From Sclerodactyla briareus (Eukaryota; Echinodermata; Holothuroidea; Dendrochirotida; Sclerodactylidae), in the NCBI GenBank assembly GCA_026419785.1, contig JAODTK010005109.1, forward strand, positions 217,511-281,510: 64,000 bases of DNA, read 5' to 3'. The translations under genes and the position numbers were made by a program. Position 1 is the first letter of the stretch, and each line of letters starts with the position of its first letter. A model generated the notes under the pieces. It saw only the letters and a list, made by a program, of their open reading frames with translations, was not told the origin of the DNA and made no database searches. This document shows, in pieces, positions 46,343 through 57,774 of this stretch.

Positions 46343-48699
46343 AGAATGATCCGAACAACCCTGCCCCTCATCGAATTAAGTGTCTTTAAGGGGCTAACTA
46401 ATCAGAATTCGAGTCCACATTTTGGTAAAGAGTCTCTCAATTTTGTGGGTGTTTCAGAAACTTGTCGCACGCTCTTTGTGTTCTCGTTAATATTTTTCCA
46501 GTGTTGATGTCTGTTAGCATAGTAATGTCAGGGTGTCAGAGAAAATGTGTTTCAGACCGAAATATCACAAATTCAAAATTTCCACTGGTATTCAGGATTT
46601 TTCGTCCTATCATCGCTTTGCCGCCCCACCCTTTGGTCACCAGTTCACGGCGGCTCAAGCCGACTCTCAGGACTGCAGGGAGGACCGAAACGCAACATCG
46701 TGAAGAATACAATTTATAAGCTGCCGAACAAATGTTTGCATAGGACCTACGAGGCGGCATACATTACACCCCAATTCAGCCTGCCATACTATGATTCCAT
46801 AGATGCTGATTTGGTGTGCTTTTAATATTACAATCATAATTTTGCGCGAAGAGGTTGATATTTCAGAAGGAATAAACATGTATTTAATGCGGGAAAGTGC
46901 CTAAATATCTGTAACTCATTAATAATAACGTTGAATTGATTTATTGGATGATATTCCATATCATAACCATAATATAAGCCGGTTGAAGTGAAGGATGTTT
47001 GTATTTGCGTGAATCCGATATTCGGGGTGTCAAGCCGCATCTACATCCTCTCTATGGGGTCCCAGACATTAAATGACAACTGCAAGCTTGGAAACAATAG
47101 AGGTTATTCGCGAAGAAGGAAAACCAATCTATAGGTTCCAACCCCATTTTAATACGATTTTCCTATGTGGAGTTATTGCCTCCAAAGTCTGGTCCATTGT
47201 GTCAGGAGAGAGAATTTGGAGAGGATCCAATTGACAATAACCATGAGGTCACACTTGAACATCCCGGGAAGTTATGTCTGTATTTCATTGTTTCATGCTT
47301 TTGTTGAATAAGTCAACCTTTAGCAGAATTTATGCGTCTTCTCTCACCATAACCACACACCTACCAACCCCTACAACCCTCCTCTCCCATGGACTTAATG
47401 CTCTTCGAAGTGAAGATTCTGTGGGAATCTCAATCCAAAACAAGAGTGTTGGCAGGCTTGTGCAAGTATGACCGCATTTATTATTGCATGATGGAATTCC
47501 TTTTGCGACCTTGCGCAAACCACCTGCGCACAAGCACTGTACTCGTAACGGAAAGTATGAACTTCGGTCGAACGGGTTCGGACTGACGCATCATTTGTTT
47601 CCCGCTAATAGGATTAGCCTCTTTAAAATTTATTTCATTTGTCCTTTAACCACTCATACAAGACCCTGCGAGGCAACATGCACTCCAAGCCAGCCACTCA
47701 CACGCAATCCAATCAAGCCAACTTACAAATTCCAAGGCTAACCATTTCCCTCGAACGGCATAGCAAACACTAACCTTGTTCAGGTTCTGCCACTACAACA
47801 CACCCCCCCATGCCATACGTGCATGCGCCGGGGCGTCGGACCGTATTGAAAAGTGCGGGGACACATCGGAATGCAAATTACTGCATCTAAGCGGAGTTCC
47901 ACAGGTTGGCGCGAAGCGTACGACGAAAATGTTTTCAAGATTTTCATACCCCCAGATCGACGGAAACGGCACTCGCCAGGCGCATAGCACCCATCTACAT
48001 GTGTGATTTGAGTGAAGGACAAACAAAAAAGTTGTCCTGTGCAGACTAAAGATGAATTACCGAATATCACACATGGTATTTTTTTATTACCTATCGCTAA
48101 CTCGAGCTTTGTTGCCGTGGGATCCAGGGGGTCTACTGACGGTCTCTGGGGGGATCGAAGTGAAAAGCCATAGGCCTACGGGACCACTCCCAATTTTGGA
48201 GGCCAAATTTGTACCCGAATTTTTACAAGGTCAGTCATTGGAACTACCGCGCGCACTAGGGGCGCGAGAAAAAAAAACTCAGGCGCCCAGGGCCGAGACC
48301 GCATTTTCCGCCCGAACTTTGTTCATCTCAGAAAAATTGTGGAGGGGGGAGGGGCAGTCCGCCCCCAAGGTTTCTGAAATTCATCAGGCGAACAGAATGA
48401 TTCGAAGCATATCGCATATTTGCCTACAACCCTGGAAGAAAAACGCATGCGCGGGAACACTTGAAAACTATGCACTTTCGGCCTTCGTTTAAATTCGAGA
48501 TCTCGGTTGAAACCTGTGTAATCCTTCGACTCCGGCCCTAGTCGGGTACAGAACTTCACCTGGGGTCCGCCTGGAATTAGTGGTACTTATAAATTTCCAA
48601 CGCGATTATTGTTGGTTAGACAAAAATTGAATCCTTTTTAGAGTGATACACCAAGCGGGCATGTCCCTGTGCCTATTATTTTTTATTGCGGTCCGAAAA
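46343..48699. other. No gene; one R2 fragment
   Basis: R2-like piece at about 47880-47970: CATCTAAGCGGAGTTCCACA, GGTTGGCGCGAAGCGTACGA, CCCAGATCGACGGAAACGGC. Overlapping frames at 46462-46825, 47274-47741 and 48052-48492 are on several frames of the same sequence and show no domain. Confidence 0.4.
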
Positions 48700-48795
48700 G
48701 TGGGGGGGGGCAACGATATGAATTACCCCCCACTTTTGAAAGGGGGGGGGAAGTCCCCCGTCGCCCCCCCTTTTGACGCCCATGGCTGCGCGCAA
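48700..48795 (-). repeat. G-tract repeat, CATGGGCGTC type
   Basis: Minus strand: GCCATGGGCGTCAAAAGGGG, CGACGGGGGACTTCCCCCC, CTTTCAAAAGTGGGGGGTAA, then a second C8 block. Same head as at 58664 and 60385 (GCCATGGGCGTTGATCCTGG and GCATGGGCGTCAATCGCGG). Confidence 0.65.
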
Positions 48796-48895
48796 AGTTT
48801 TTTTTAATAGGTACATACACATACAATAGCGCGGAGCCTACAAATTTTGTGGGTGTTTTCACGAATTTGTGTTCAACGGTTGAATACATGCAGGG

Positions 48896-48944
48896 GGGTG
48901 TTGTGGGGGGGGGGGGTGGGGGGGGGGGGGGGGGGGGGGGGGGG
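48896..48944 (+). repeat. Longest G run in the window
   Basis: A G-only run of about 12 bases, one T, and then about 27 to 30 G with one early interruption. It could form G-quadruplexes. Length in the genome may differ, because such runs are hard to sequence. Confidence 0.85.
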
Positions 48945-49548
48945 CGTTTAATGTTAGTCGTTAATTTTTGTTTCGGTATAATATTCTTACTTGACTACTT
49001 GGAAAAATGCAAAGGTGACTCAGGTTCAAGCCGTGGTCTATCTGTAAGTACAACGAGTCATAAATAAACTATTACCATGTGGTAGGAAGTGAAACGAGGA
49101 ACCCACAGAGGACTTAACAAATAGGCCTACTTCCTGGTGATTGAGTAAAAGAGTAAATTAAAGTAAACTGAAATAACCTGAATAGTCACAAAGAACACCA
49201 CGACCATTGTATCACAACACCACCCTCCATCTGTCCTACATAGAAACCACACCCTACCTAGAAACACACCCGAGCCTGACTAAAGCGCACATACTGTAGA
49301 AAACGTTCGAAGTACTTGCAATAAAAATCTGAAACTGCGATACAATAGTAGATACAATGTTTAATACAAAGGCAAGTTTTTCCAAACTTGTATGGACTAT
49401 AGTTTTAAGTTTGCGTTGTGACTTCCGGATGGTACTGCATGCACGGTTGTCGGGTTTCTGTTCAGAGAGACCTGACTTCCAGTAAAACAAGACCGCAACC
49501 ATTCGTAGTGATTCCTTTCTTTTTTGAGTGCCGCTTCTAGGACAGCTC

Positions 49549-49572
49549 TTATTATAATTATTATTATTCTTC

Positions 49573-49605
<33 letters not shown>

Positions 49606-49620
49606 CTTTTTTTTTTTTTT
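49549..49620 (-). repeat. (TAA)n plus poly(A) tail of LINE relic B
   Basis: On the minus strand the LINE relic runs into about 14 A, then AATAATAAT repeats. This is what the 3' end of a reverse-transcribed insertion looks like. Confidence 0.75.
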
Positions 49621-50900
49621 CTTTCACAATCTGCTTGATTGGCCTCTACCTTTCTGTACTCGGCCTCGAGTCCTACCGAGCACCGTCTCGGGTGTGGGGC
49701 ACTTTCCAAGTATCGCTGTCTTTATCAGAAGGGATGGTTCGGTGTTTCCTGGGATGTCGTCTAGGCATTTTTCGAGGTTTTTGGATGTTGCTCCGATGCT
49801 CCAATTACCACTATACAACCTTTGCTTGACATCCATCAATTCTATGTACTTCGGCCGAATCCTGGTATTTGTCGGTCTTTTCCCGCTCCTTCTCGACTAT
49901 GTTCGTGTCATGGGGATGGCTACATAATTGTCGTTTCAGATGTCCCTTGTTAACGGCCCACAATGTCAGGTCGTCTTCCTCTGATAACGTCGATCAGTCC
50001 GTATCTCGAAGTCCCAGGATCTTGGTGTTATACGCTTCTCCACTGATTTTGTTGTGGGAGCCTGGTGTTGGAATGTTCTGTTGGTATGTCGTATTGTTTT
50101 GCATAGCCCGTGGTGGATGAGCGCTGCACGTTGTTATGCCGCACTTTGTACAGTTGCCGGCGATCTTGGGGTATGCAGTCACGATGTGTGCCATCTCTCT
50201 CTTTGTTTACACATCCGACTTAGGGTCTCACTGGTGTTGGACTTTTGTCGGTTGCCCCTTTCGTTGCCAGTGCCTGGTCTTGGGCGCCGTATTTAGTGCC
50301 TCAGTTTCAATCTTCAACCAAGTTTCTGCCTCAGCCACCTGTACGCATTCTCATGGGTTGTTACCTCCTGATTTGTCGTGGTTACTGGCCAATGGACATT
50401 TTCTCTTTCCATCTGTGGGTATATTCGTTCTTCCACTGTGCAATCTCTTCATCCTCTTTGTTGGTAGCCGTCATGATCTGACTCTGCCACACAACCGCCA
50501 TCAGCGGGTCCGTTTCTTTCGTACGGTTTACGTACTCTGGAGTCCGGCGCACTGGGCTAGCACTGTTGTCTGATCCTTTGAGTCCCCTTCTCCATCCTTC
50601 CGTGGGATATACATTCGTGTTCATCCGCCCGTGTATGTAATCCGCCATCTTGTGATCACCTTCTGGTCTTTCTGTCCTCTCGGTCACCTCGGCTTGTGTC
50701 CAGCTTATTATACCCGTTGTATATGCGATCACGGGAGGCATATGTTATTGCTTGTATTTTTGTTCCGGATTGGATCTGACTTCAGACCTGTCCTCACTCG
50801 TTCGTGTAGTGGATGACGATCTGCTTGCCTCTTCCTCTTGGTTTTGCATGTTCTGCGAGATGCCGAGGTATTTGTATCCCCCACGGGGGGGGGGGGGGTC
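49621..50900 (-). mobile_element. LINE relic B, C-terminal half
   Basis: Minus strand, several frames. In order: a region resembling RYTNEVRTRLKSEI from 50840-50760, then PPVIAYTTGIISWTQAE (about 50741-50690), a decayed RK-TMADYIHGRM segment, GWRRGLKGSD (about 50600), and later CKQRE-HIVTACPKIAG spread over frames (50215-50155), where a CxxC...H...C motif is expected. The downstream pieces YDIPTEH and LGLRDTD and a final EYRKVEANQAD (about 49650) fit the C-terminal tail of such LINEs. At least five frame breaks are seen. The 145-codon plus-strand frame (50136-50573) is the antisense shadow. The reverse transcriptase catalytic part is missing, so it is 5'-truncated. Clade not assigned. Confidence 0.7.
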
Positions 50901-50952
50901 GCATCTCTAATTTTCCTATTTCCAGAACATTTCCAGAAGTATTGTTTCCAGA

Positions 50953-50954
<2 letters not shown>

Positions 50955-51000
<46 letters not shown>

Positions 51001-51080
51001 GTTATTATTATTAGGAGTTAGTTTATTATGATTACTACTACTACAACTATTATTAGTATTATTACTATTATATTATTATA
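50955..51080 (-). repeat. (TAA)n tract, likely tail of LINE relic C
   Basis: About 45 bp of pure ATT triplets, then degraded ATT/ACT triplets up to 51080. It lies immediately 3' (minus strand) of LINE relic C. Confidence 0.75.
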
Positions 51081-51089
51081 TCCACTTTG

Positions 51090-52260
51090 GTAACGACAGG
51101 AGAATTTTTTTTTTTTAAACCATAATGATGTTCGGTATGCTCGCGTTCTTAAGAGACGCCGTTATTTCTAGACGGAGTTTGTCATACCAGACCCTATAAC
51201 AGCACAGCATGTAGATGAGGTAAATTAAACCAAGTACCATTTTTTCATAGAATATCCCTATGAAAACATGTTATTTCAGTTTATCCAATATGCCCACATC
51301 TTATATATTTGCCATGAGGGAGGAAACATGATCAAAACCAAGGCAACCGAGAATCAATAAACCACCAAGAAACTTCATAGTATCACCTCTGCATATTGTT
51401 TCGCCGTCCAATCCTGTATGAAATCATGCTTCCGGTGTTGAAAGACATGACTTCAGTTTTACTAACTCGGAGATTTGTTTGGCAGTAAAACTGGTAACCT
51501 GAGCATTAATTTACTTCAATATCTCCCGACCCCGCTTGTCCAAATCGTTGTCGTACATCGAAGGAATATTGGTATCGTCCGTTGAGGGATTGAGACACCT
51601 TGTCCAGATATCTTGGAAATGCCGTTAACATTTATTAAATAAAAAGGCTCAAGTATAGAACCTGGTGGACCCTCCTTCACTCCAAGAAACTGAAATTTGT
51701 CTTCAAAGTTGGTAAACTGTTTCCTGTTTGATAATAACTTGTAAACCAACCTTCGCCCCCCCCCACACCATAAGATGGAACTCTTCGCGACAACAGGATG
51801 TTGTGATCTATAGTGTCAAATGCTTGGACAGACTCAAGAAAGCCAATTGATTTTTTGTTTTCTATGGTTAATATTATTTTTAAGCTTTTCCAGAGTTATA
51901 CCAGAGCTAACTCTGTTGAGTTGCCCATGCGAAAGCATATTGCACTATGTAAAGCCTCTAGTCAAGACATTCGTAATGGAGATCAAACATGATTCTTTCT
52001 AATATTTGGAGAAACAAACAACTCAGATAGAGGTACGGGGCGATATTTCTTTTTAACTTCTTCAGTGTCACCATTCTAGAGATGGTATCATTTTAACTAT
52101 TTTTTTTCAATTGATCAGGAAAGACACCAGTCTTTATAGACAAATTAAAATGATAAATTGAAACAGCTCCGCGAATAAAAGGGTTTGCTGCCTGCACGTA
52201 TATGGTTTGAATTGATCAAAACCCTGCCGCTATATTTGACTTTTTCGTAAGATTTGCGTG
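51090..52260 (-). mobile_element. LINE relic C, reverse transcriptase, CR1/L2/Jockey-like
   Basis: Minus strand. From the 5' side: LSIKTGVFPDQLKK (about 52150-52105), KRNIAPYLYLSCL and LERIMFDLHYECLD (52060-51960), a region equivalent to FLDLSKAFDTIDHNILL spread over frames (about 51860-51795), LVYKLLSNRKQFTNFEDKF (about 51750-51690), KEGPPGSILEPFYLINVNG (51675-51615, normally GVPQGSILGPxLFLIYxNDI), then a lost ADD box, an INxW-like segment (51510), VSKTEVM-like (about 51455), TMKFLGGLLILG (about 51375) and GILDKLK (about 51280). Many stops and frameshifts. Gene order and spacing match a non-LTR reverse transcriptase over about 1.2 kb. Confidence 0.88.
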
Positions 52261-55200
52261 ACTTTTCAGCTACCACGTCTTCACGTCTTCACAACTGATT
52301 AACAGGGAACGAAACATGCCGGTAGTATAAGGCTATCCATGTAAGTATTTGCTGACGCATATTGAATTGATGTCTTTTGTCAGAGAAGCTCCGATGTTCG
52401 AGAAATTACCATTAAATGTAATCAATATCAGTTGTTGTCAGTGATAGCATTATCATTAATGTCTCCATGCAGATGCCGCTAGGACATTAGTTTGCCTATT
52501 TTCCCATTAATCTTCATTAGGTTTCCACGTTCCATTAAATATTATTCTCGAATCCTTGAACTGTGGGAAAATATCTTCCTTCAGAGATACACAATAAGTC
52601 GATTAATTTATTTCGGAATTCGGAACATTTAAATTTATAAAGCTCAGGAGGATTTTTATTTTCATTTTTGTTTTGTTGTGTAGTCTACAATCAGGGTGAC
52701 GTTCTCTCGGTCCTTTTATTCCCTCTTCCACATTGGAAAATATTCCATATTATGCCATCGGCAATTCTCGCAGACATGTTGTTACCCACGTTTATACAAT
52801 CCATTCACCGGCAGCCTTTTTTAGTCAGTTTGATCCCGCTCAGAGTATCAGTATAAAATCACACCCATGGTTCTTTCTTTCGAAAAGTCTTTTTTTTTTT
52901 TTTTTTAACCGACATCTCCTTAAATGTGGAGTTTGTAGTTGTTTAATTGCATTTGATAGAAATCAGAAAATTATCACTCAATCCTGTTTTAAGAATCCCT
53001 ATCTACAGATGGTGAGCAAGAATTTTTATCAGTCAGAAAATCATCAAGTACGTTGCAGAGTTGTCGAAATTCGTATAGGTTTTGTGATCTCTTTCTGCAA
53101 CCTCCCTGAAATTATATAGTCATAAATGTAAACGATGTTCACAGAATGTGCCCATTGAACCTGTAAGAATAAGCAGTCCCTTCCTTCTCCATTGCCACAG
53201 TGCAACATTGTAACATTCATATAATCACTGAATCAGACAGCATTCTACTATAAGCTTCGGTTCGTCCTTGATTCCTGAGCACTATGAATGGCTTTCAACA
53301 GAATCACAAAATTTTGACCAGTCAGACGTCTGCTCTAATGAGGTCATTTCGGAAAAAAGAGGCCACCCTAGCTCCCCTTTTAGTGGATTTACATGATCGT
53401 TTGACCACGTTCAGTAAGCCACAATGACAAGTCATGCTTCAGCATGCGGGGAGAGGTATTCTGATATTTTAACTGAAATTTTATTTAAACTACGACACCT
53501 TATTCAAAATATTTTGAAGTTGCAAATAGTGGAAACGTTATCAAATATGTCTGCAAACAGAGTTCTCCCTCTCCAAATATTCATATCCGTATGTGGAAAT
53601 TTCAGGATTTTCTTTAAGCCTAAATGCTGGGAATCCCTTGGTTTTGATACTTTGTACCTCGCTCTGAAATTTTGAAAACCCCTCTATAAATATAATTACT
53701 ACAGATACAATTGGAACAGCAATCATGGAGGCCCAAAAGTTGGCATGGTGCTGATTGTGGGTCATTTTTTACCTACTTCCACGTCTAACCCATTCATTAT
53801 GCTACTATATCCAATTTAGTCCGTCATTCCTTCAGACGACCAACTGAGCTAATCGTCAGACAAGCACATCTGTCGCATGATTTTTCTTTCATCTGACAGA
53901 TTTCCTTGAGTTGATTTCTAATTATTTTAACAGCATTTGCGACTAAACTAAACCGTTCATAGATCGCCTTCTTTCGACATGGTTTCCGGTTGGTTCGTCT
54001 AGAACCAATGATGTGCACAGATAGGCGTGGGTCCCTCATTACTCTCATAGTCCGTATTCCCGTCACCCATCTTTATTGAACATGGGTTGGATATTCGGAA
54101 AATTCGTAATTCAAAAAAACAACAAGAGGTTCGCTATGCATATGGGAGAGTAGTCTTGAGATGGTGCTGGGCGCAATTGTACCTTTTACCTCGTTTATCA
54201 ATACGCATCGTACTTTCGTTTTCCGCTCTATTAAAATAACGACCGTTGACCTATCTTAGGCGTAGGGAGCAGCTCCGGGCAAATATTTCTGTGCAAATTC
54301 GGACATTTTGCTGCTAATGTTCGGGCACCCAGAGAGAAATAGATGCAGTGGTGTCCAATTTGAAGCAAGCGATAGGTTAGGAAATCGCTTGGTATAAAAG
54401 AAAACAACACAATGAGAAAAAATTAAGCTTGGCCTGGCTGTGTTAAATTCTCCCCGCGACACTGGAAGTGTCCGAACTTGGTACAGCACACTGTCCGCTT
54501 TAAAGCGAAATATCGATGAGTTCGAAGTGGGGCATCACTGCATTTCCTGCTGCCCTCTATTTTGGCAGGGTTTGACACGAAAATACAGTTTTTATCCAAT
54601 TCTCACGAAACTTGGGGTTGGGGACAAAAGTGGTCCGAAAAACTGACGTTGATTTCAGGTCACCATAGGTCAATTTGTGTTTTCCCCAATTTTTTCTAAC
54701 TTTCCTCGGATTTGAACAGAACTCGGTGAATGGATGTGGACTGTTGTTGTCCTAAACAAACATAGAAGGGTCATTTCAACAAGGTCCACAGGAGGTAAAG
54801 TTTTTGTCTAAATCAGTTTGTTTGTTAAAAAAAACTTGGGAATGTGGTCTACATACAGTTTGACACAACGGTTAAGGCATGTTCAAAGTCACTGTGGGGT
54901 CAAACTGGATATCATAATGTTCCTCCTCTAAACGAGGTCCCTAAGGCTGTTTCTGCGAGGATATACACGGTCGGCGGTTTACCCGCCTCACTGCTAGTTT
55001 TTTGTTGTAGCTCTTCATCACATATATCGCGTAGGCCTATTGGTGCTCCACTCAGACAGAGGCTCTCGGCTCAGATATCCGTGCCTCGACCCACGTAAAT
55101 AGTTCAATTTCCGATAGCTTGTCCCCTCGTACCAGGCTGTGCCCCTCTGCAGCACTTCGGTCCTTTGCCATAGTGTTTTATTAGACCATTTTTATGACCC

Positions 55201-55599
55201 CAGAAAGTACGATATTAGTGATCTGGGAGGCCAAGCAGGAATTTGCTTGGCGCTCCGCGCCATGTTGTATAGTGAATTCGCTATAGATAGGGCTCCTCCC
55301 TCGCGGGAGAAATAAAAATGGACACACTACGCACGCCGACCAATTTTCAAAGGTGTCCCTAGGACTCAAACCGTGAGCGACCATGCATATATATATTATA
55401 TATGAAGATCACACTGAAACGCGTGCGAATATATCCTGTTTCATTTTCTTCGGGCAAGCCCGTTGAACTCCTCCGTTGAAATATGGTCCTACTACGGTAC
55501 TACGCCCATGTGTCATTGTGAATATGGAACCTTTTACTAATTATGACCAATAAAAGCCAAAATGCTTCGAGATTCTCGAGTGATCCTGACTTGATCAAG
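52261..55599. other. No confident gene
   Basis: About 3.3 kb. The frame at 52733-53119 (128 codons) has no domain. A minus-strand frame at 53824-54066 contains GATTAGCTCAGTTGG near 53839-53853, a tRNA A-box look-alike with no B box. From 54640 to 55060 phrases such as TTGACACAACGG-AAGG and CGGTTTACCCGCC-CACTGCTAG suggest an unnamed dispersed repeat. GGCGCTCCGCGCC at 55249 is a GC palindrome. Confidence 0.4.
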
Positions 55600-56400
55600 C
55601 GAAAAACCATTGTCATGTTCACAGTTACAAGATTACAATAGGGATAATCTAGTACTCATTATGGGGAACTCAAGTATTAACTTCCTCCATCCAGTCCATT
55701 GAGTCCTTGGAGGCATATCAAAATTTCGACCTGATCGGACAGGCACTTCTGGCCTCATCATGTTCACAAGATGTCAGACTTTGATCGCTCTTGACCTCAG
55801 ATGACCAAAATCCACCCCAAAAATTTCAAAACCAAAAAACCCCAAAGTTTTTTTTATCCCCGAACGGGACCCCCGTTCCATAAAAAAAAAAAAGGTCCCT
55901 GCATGTACTCCCATAATAAAGCGCATACCAGATATCAACCTGATTGGACCAGACATTCCTAGGACTTTGGCCTCTCTTGACCTCAGATGACCTTTGACTT
56001 AACCTCCAAACAATAGGATCAGTACTGATTCATGGGAACCCATACCAAGCATGCAGCTTTATCCATGCAGGTGGGTCGAGTTATCGTAACTTAACGAGCT
56101 AAAATTAGCCAAATTATCACTTTTTCACAATTTTTCATTCCCCCCCCCCCCTCCAAACTGACTCGGTCTACACGAAAAACGATACGGTTCCTGTACTTCC
56201 ATAAGGAAGCTGCAACATCGCGAATTTCAAACTGATCGGACGAGGCATTCCGGACTTATTGTGTCAACAAGATTTTCAGACTTTGACCTCTGGTGACCTC
56301 AGATGACCTCTGACCTGACCCCAAAACAATAGGGATCATTATGGGAGACCCATATACCAAGATTGAGCTTCATCCATCATGTCATGACTGCATAGATCCT
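55600..56400 (+). repeat. R1 copy, right end degraded
   Basis: Contains two to three R1 blocks: AATAGGG-TCAT, CATTATGGGGAAC, ATACCAAG, TTGACCTCAGATGACC, TTCCCCC-CCAAACTGAC, AACCATACGGTTCCTG, and ends CATGACTGCATAGATCC at 56384-56400, the start of the R1 terminal repeat without its hairpin. A C10 run lies at 56142-56151. Confidence 0.75.
56284..56316 (-). promoter_or_regulatory. Cluster of four AGGTCA half-sites
   Basis: Plus strand reads TGACCT, four bases, TGACCT, four bases, TGACCT, one base, TGACCT. On the minus strand this is AGGTCA in a DR1 followed by two DR4 spacings. DR1 and DR4 are nuclear-receptor geometries (RXR or HNF4-type, and thyroid or LXR-type). It is part of the R1 consensus, so it may be coincidental to the repeat. 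No evidence of function in the sequence. Confidence 0.35.
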
Positions 56401-56790
56401 AAAATTCCGTGAATAATTGCATCCCGCTTAGTTAATGTGCACGAGGTCAACTATTAGTTCACAGCTGTTCACTTTCGATTTTCACTTATAAACTTTCAGT
56501 TCCGTAAATGATCAGACGGGCCTATATGCCATTTTGAACAGTACAGTAAATTCAAATGATGAAAGCCGGGGACAGTGTATTTGAGCAATGTAGGCAGACT
56601 TTAGTGAGTAATCAGCTTCATATTAAACCAAAGAGTAATTTGTCAGTTTAGCTTGAAGCAGCTCGAATCACGACTAGAAAGTCCCATCTTGCTAGGATGT
56701 GGTTACTGTTTGAGAATTCTAAACTTTTCTGAATACTAGTTTTTGATTCCTTGACGAAGTCAGAGGAAATCTATGCAGTCATGAAAGGGT

Positions 56791-56845
56791 GTATAGTATG
56801 TATGATGTATGTATGTATGTATGTAATGTATGTATGTATGTTATG

Positions 56846-56876
<31 letters not shown>

Positions 56877-56892
56877 TGTATGTATGTATGTG
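56791..56892 (+). repeat. (TATG)n microsatellite inside left TIR
   Basis: About 100 bp of GTAT with slips. The right inverted repeat has a CA run of about 25 bp at the matching place (57712-57735), so the microsatellite expanded on one side. Confidence 0.85.
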
Positions 56893-56949
56893 ACGCTGGC
56901 TTGTGAACACGATAACTCGACCCCACCTGTTTACAAGGTTTTCATTCTT

Positions 56950-57600
56950 TGACCTCTGGTGACCTCAGATGACCTCTGACCTGACCCCAAAACAATAGGG
57001 TTCATGTACTCATCATGGGGAACACACATACCAAGTATGAGCTTCATCCGTCCAGGGGTCCGAGTTAATCGTGTTTACAAGCCAAATTACCCAAAATATC
57101 GACTTTTCACAAATTTTTTATTTTTGACCAAAATTCACCCCCAACCTACACCAAAAACAATAGGGTTCATGTACTCATCATGGGGAACACACATACCAAG
57201 TATGAGCCGGACCTACTCTGACCTGATCAAGTTATCGTGTTTACAAGGTTTTCAGACTTTGACCTCTGGTGACCTCAGACGTTCTCTGACCTGACCCCAA
57301 AACAATAGGGTTCATGTACTCATCATGGGGAACACACATACCAAGTATGATCTCCATCTCCAGGCGGGTCGCCGTTACCGTGTTTTACAATCCAAAATTG
57401 GCCAATATCGACTTTTCAAATTTTCAATTTTTGATCAAAATCCCCCCAACCTTATACCAAAACCAATAGGGTTTCCTGTGCTCCCCATAAGAAGCTGCAC
57501 ACCAAATTTCACCTGATCAGACCAACCATTCTGGACTTATCGTGTTTACAAGGTTTTCAGACTTTGACCTCTGGTGACCTACAATGACCTCTTCTGACCT
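56950..57600 (-). promoter_or_regulatory. Three AGGTCA half-site clusters
   Basis: At 56950-56982 four TGACCT with spacers 4, 4 and 1. At 57260-57292 three remain (the third is lost to a substitution block). At 57565-57600 four with spacers 4, 4 and 4. Spacing is more constant than the surrounding sequence, but all derive from the same repeat block. Confidence 0.35.
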
Positions 57601-57774
57601 GATCCCGAAACAATTGGGTTCATGTACTCATCATGGGGAACACACATACCAAGTATGAGCCGGACCTACTCTGACCTGATCAAGTTATCGTGTTTACAAG
57701 CTGGGCGTCACAAATACACACACACACACACACACGACGTGACTGCATAGATTCCTCTGACTTCGTCAAGGAAT

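Larger units (their letters stand above)
56746..57774. mobile_element. R1 element with terminal inverted repeats
   Basis: The left end, ATTCCTTGACGAAGTCAGAG through GAAATCTATGCAGTC at 56746-56780, is the reverse complement of the right end, GACTGCATAGATTCCTCTGA through CTTCGTCAAGGAAT at 57741-57774, apart from one extra A. Homology continues past microsatellites on both sides: GACGCTGGCTTGTGAACACG at 56892-56911 against CGTGTTTACAAGCTGGGCGTC (57689-57709), so the full inverted repeats are about 175 and 97 bp. Each end is itself a hairpin (TTCCTTGAC GAA GTC-GAGGAA). The interior is three R1 blocks of about 300 bp. No transposase is present, so it is non-autonomous. The flanks are T- and A-rich, and no target duplication can be called. 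Confidence 0.8.

Noticed and set aside
48052-48492. 146-codon plus-strand ORF
   Set aside because: No domain. It overlaps G-tract-type repeat sequence (GGCGCGAG, GGAGGGGGGAGGGG) and is contradicted by frames on the other strand.
49254-49709. 151-codon minus-strand ORF with a poly-asparagine run
   Set aside because: The asparagines come from the (AAT)n tail of LINE relic B, so the frame joins LINE 3' sequence to flanking DNA.
50136-50573. 145-codon plus-strand ORF rich in hydrophobic residues
   Set aside because: It is the antisense of LINE relic B, whose minus-strand peptides are recognisable over the same bases.
53824-54066. Minus-strand ORF with a tRNA A-box look-alike (GATTAGCTCAGTTGG)
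   Set aside because: No B box is found at the right distance and the protein has no domain, so neither a tRNA, a SINE nor a gene is supported.
54256-54489. Minus-strand frame ending MSEFAQKYLPGAAPYA
   Set aside because: The short ending looks protein-like, but I recognise no family and the rest of the frame is unremarkable.
24449-57735. Tandem tracts considered as CRISPR arrays or telomere repeats
   Set aside because: They are simple microsatellites (TATC, TATG, TAA, CA) without spacers and without TTAGGG units.
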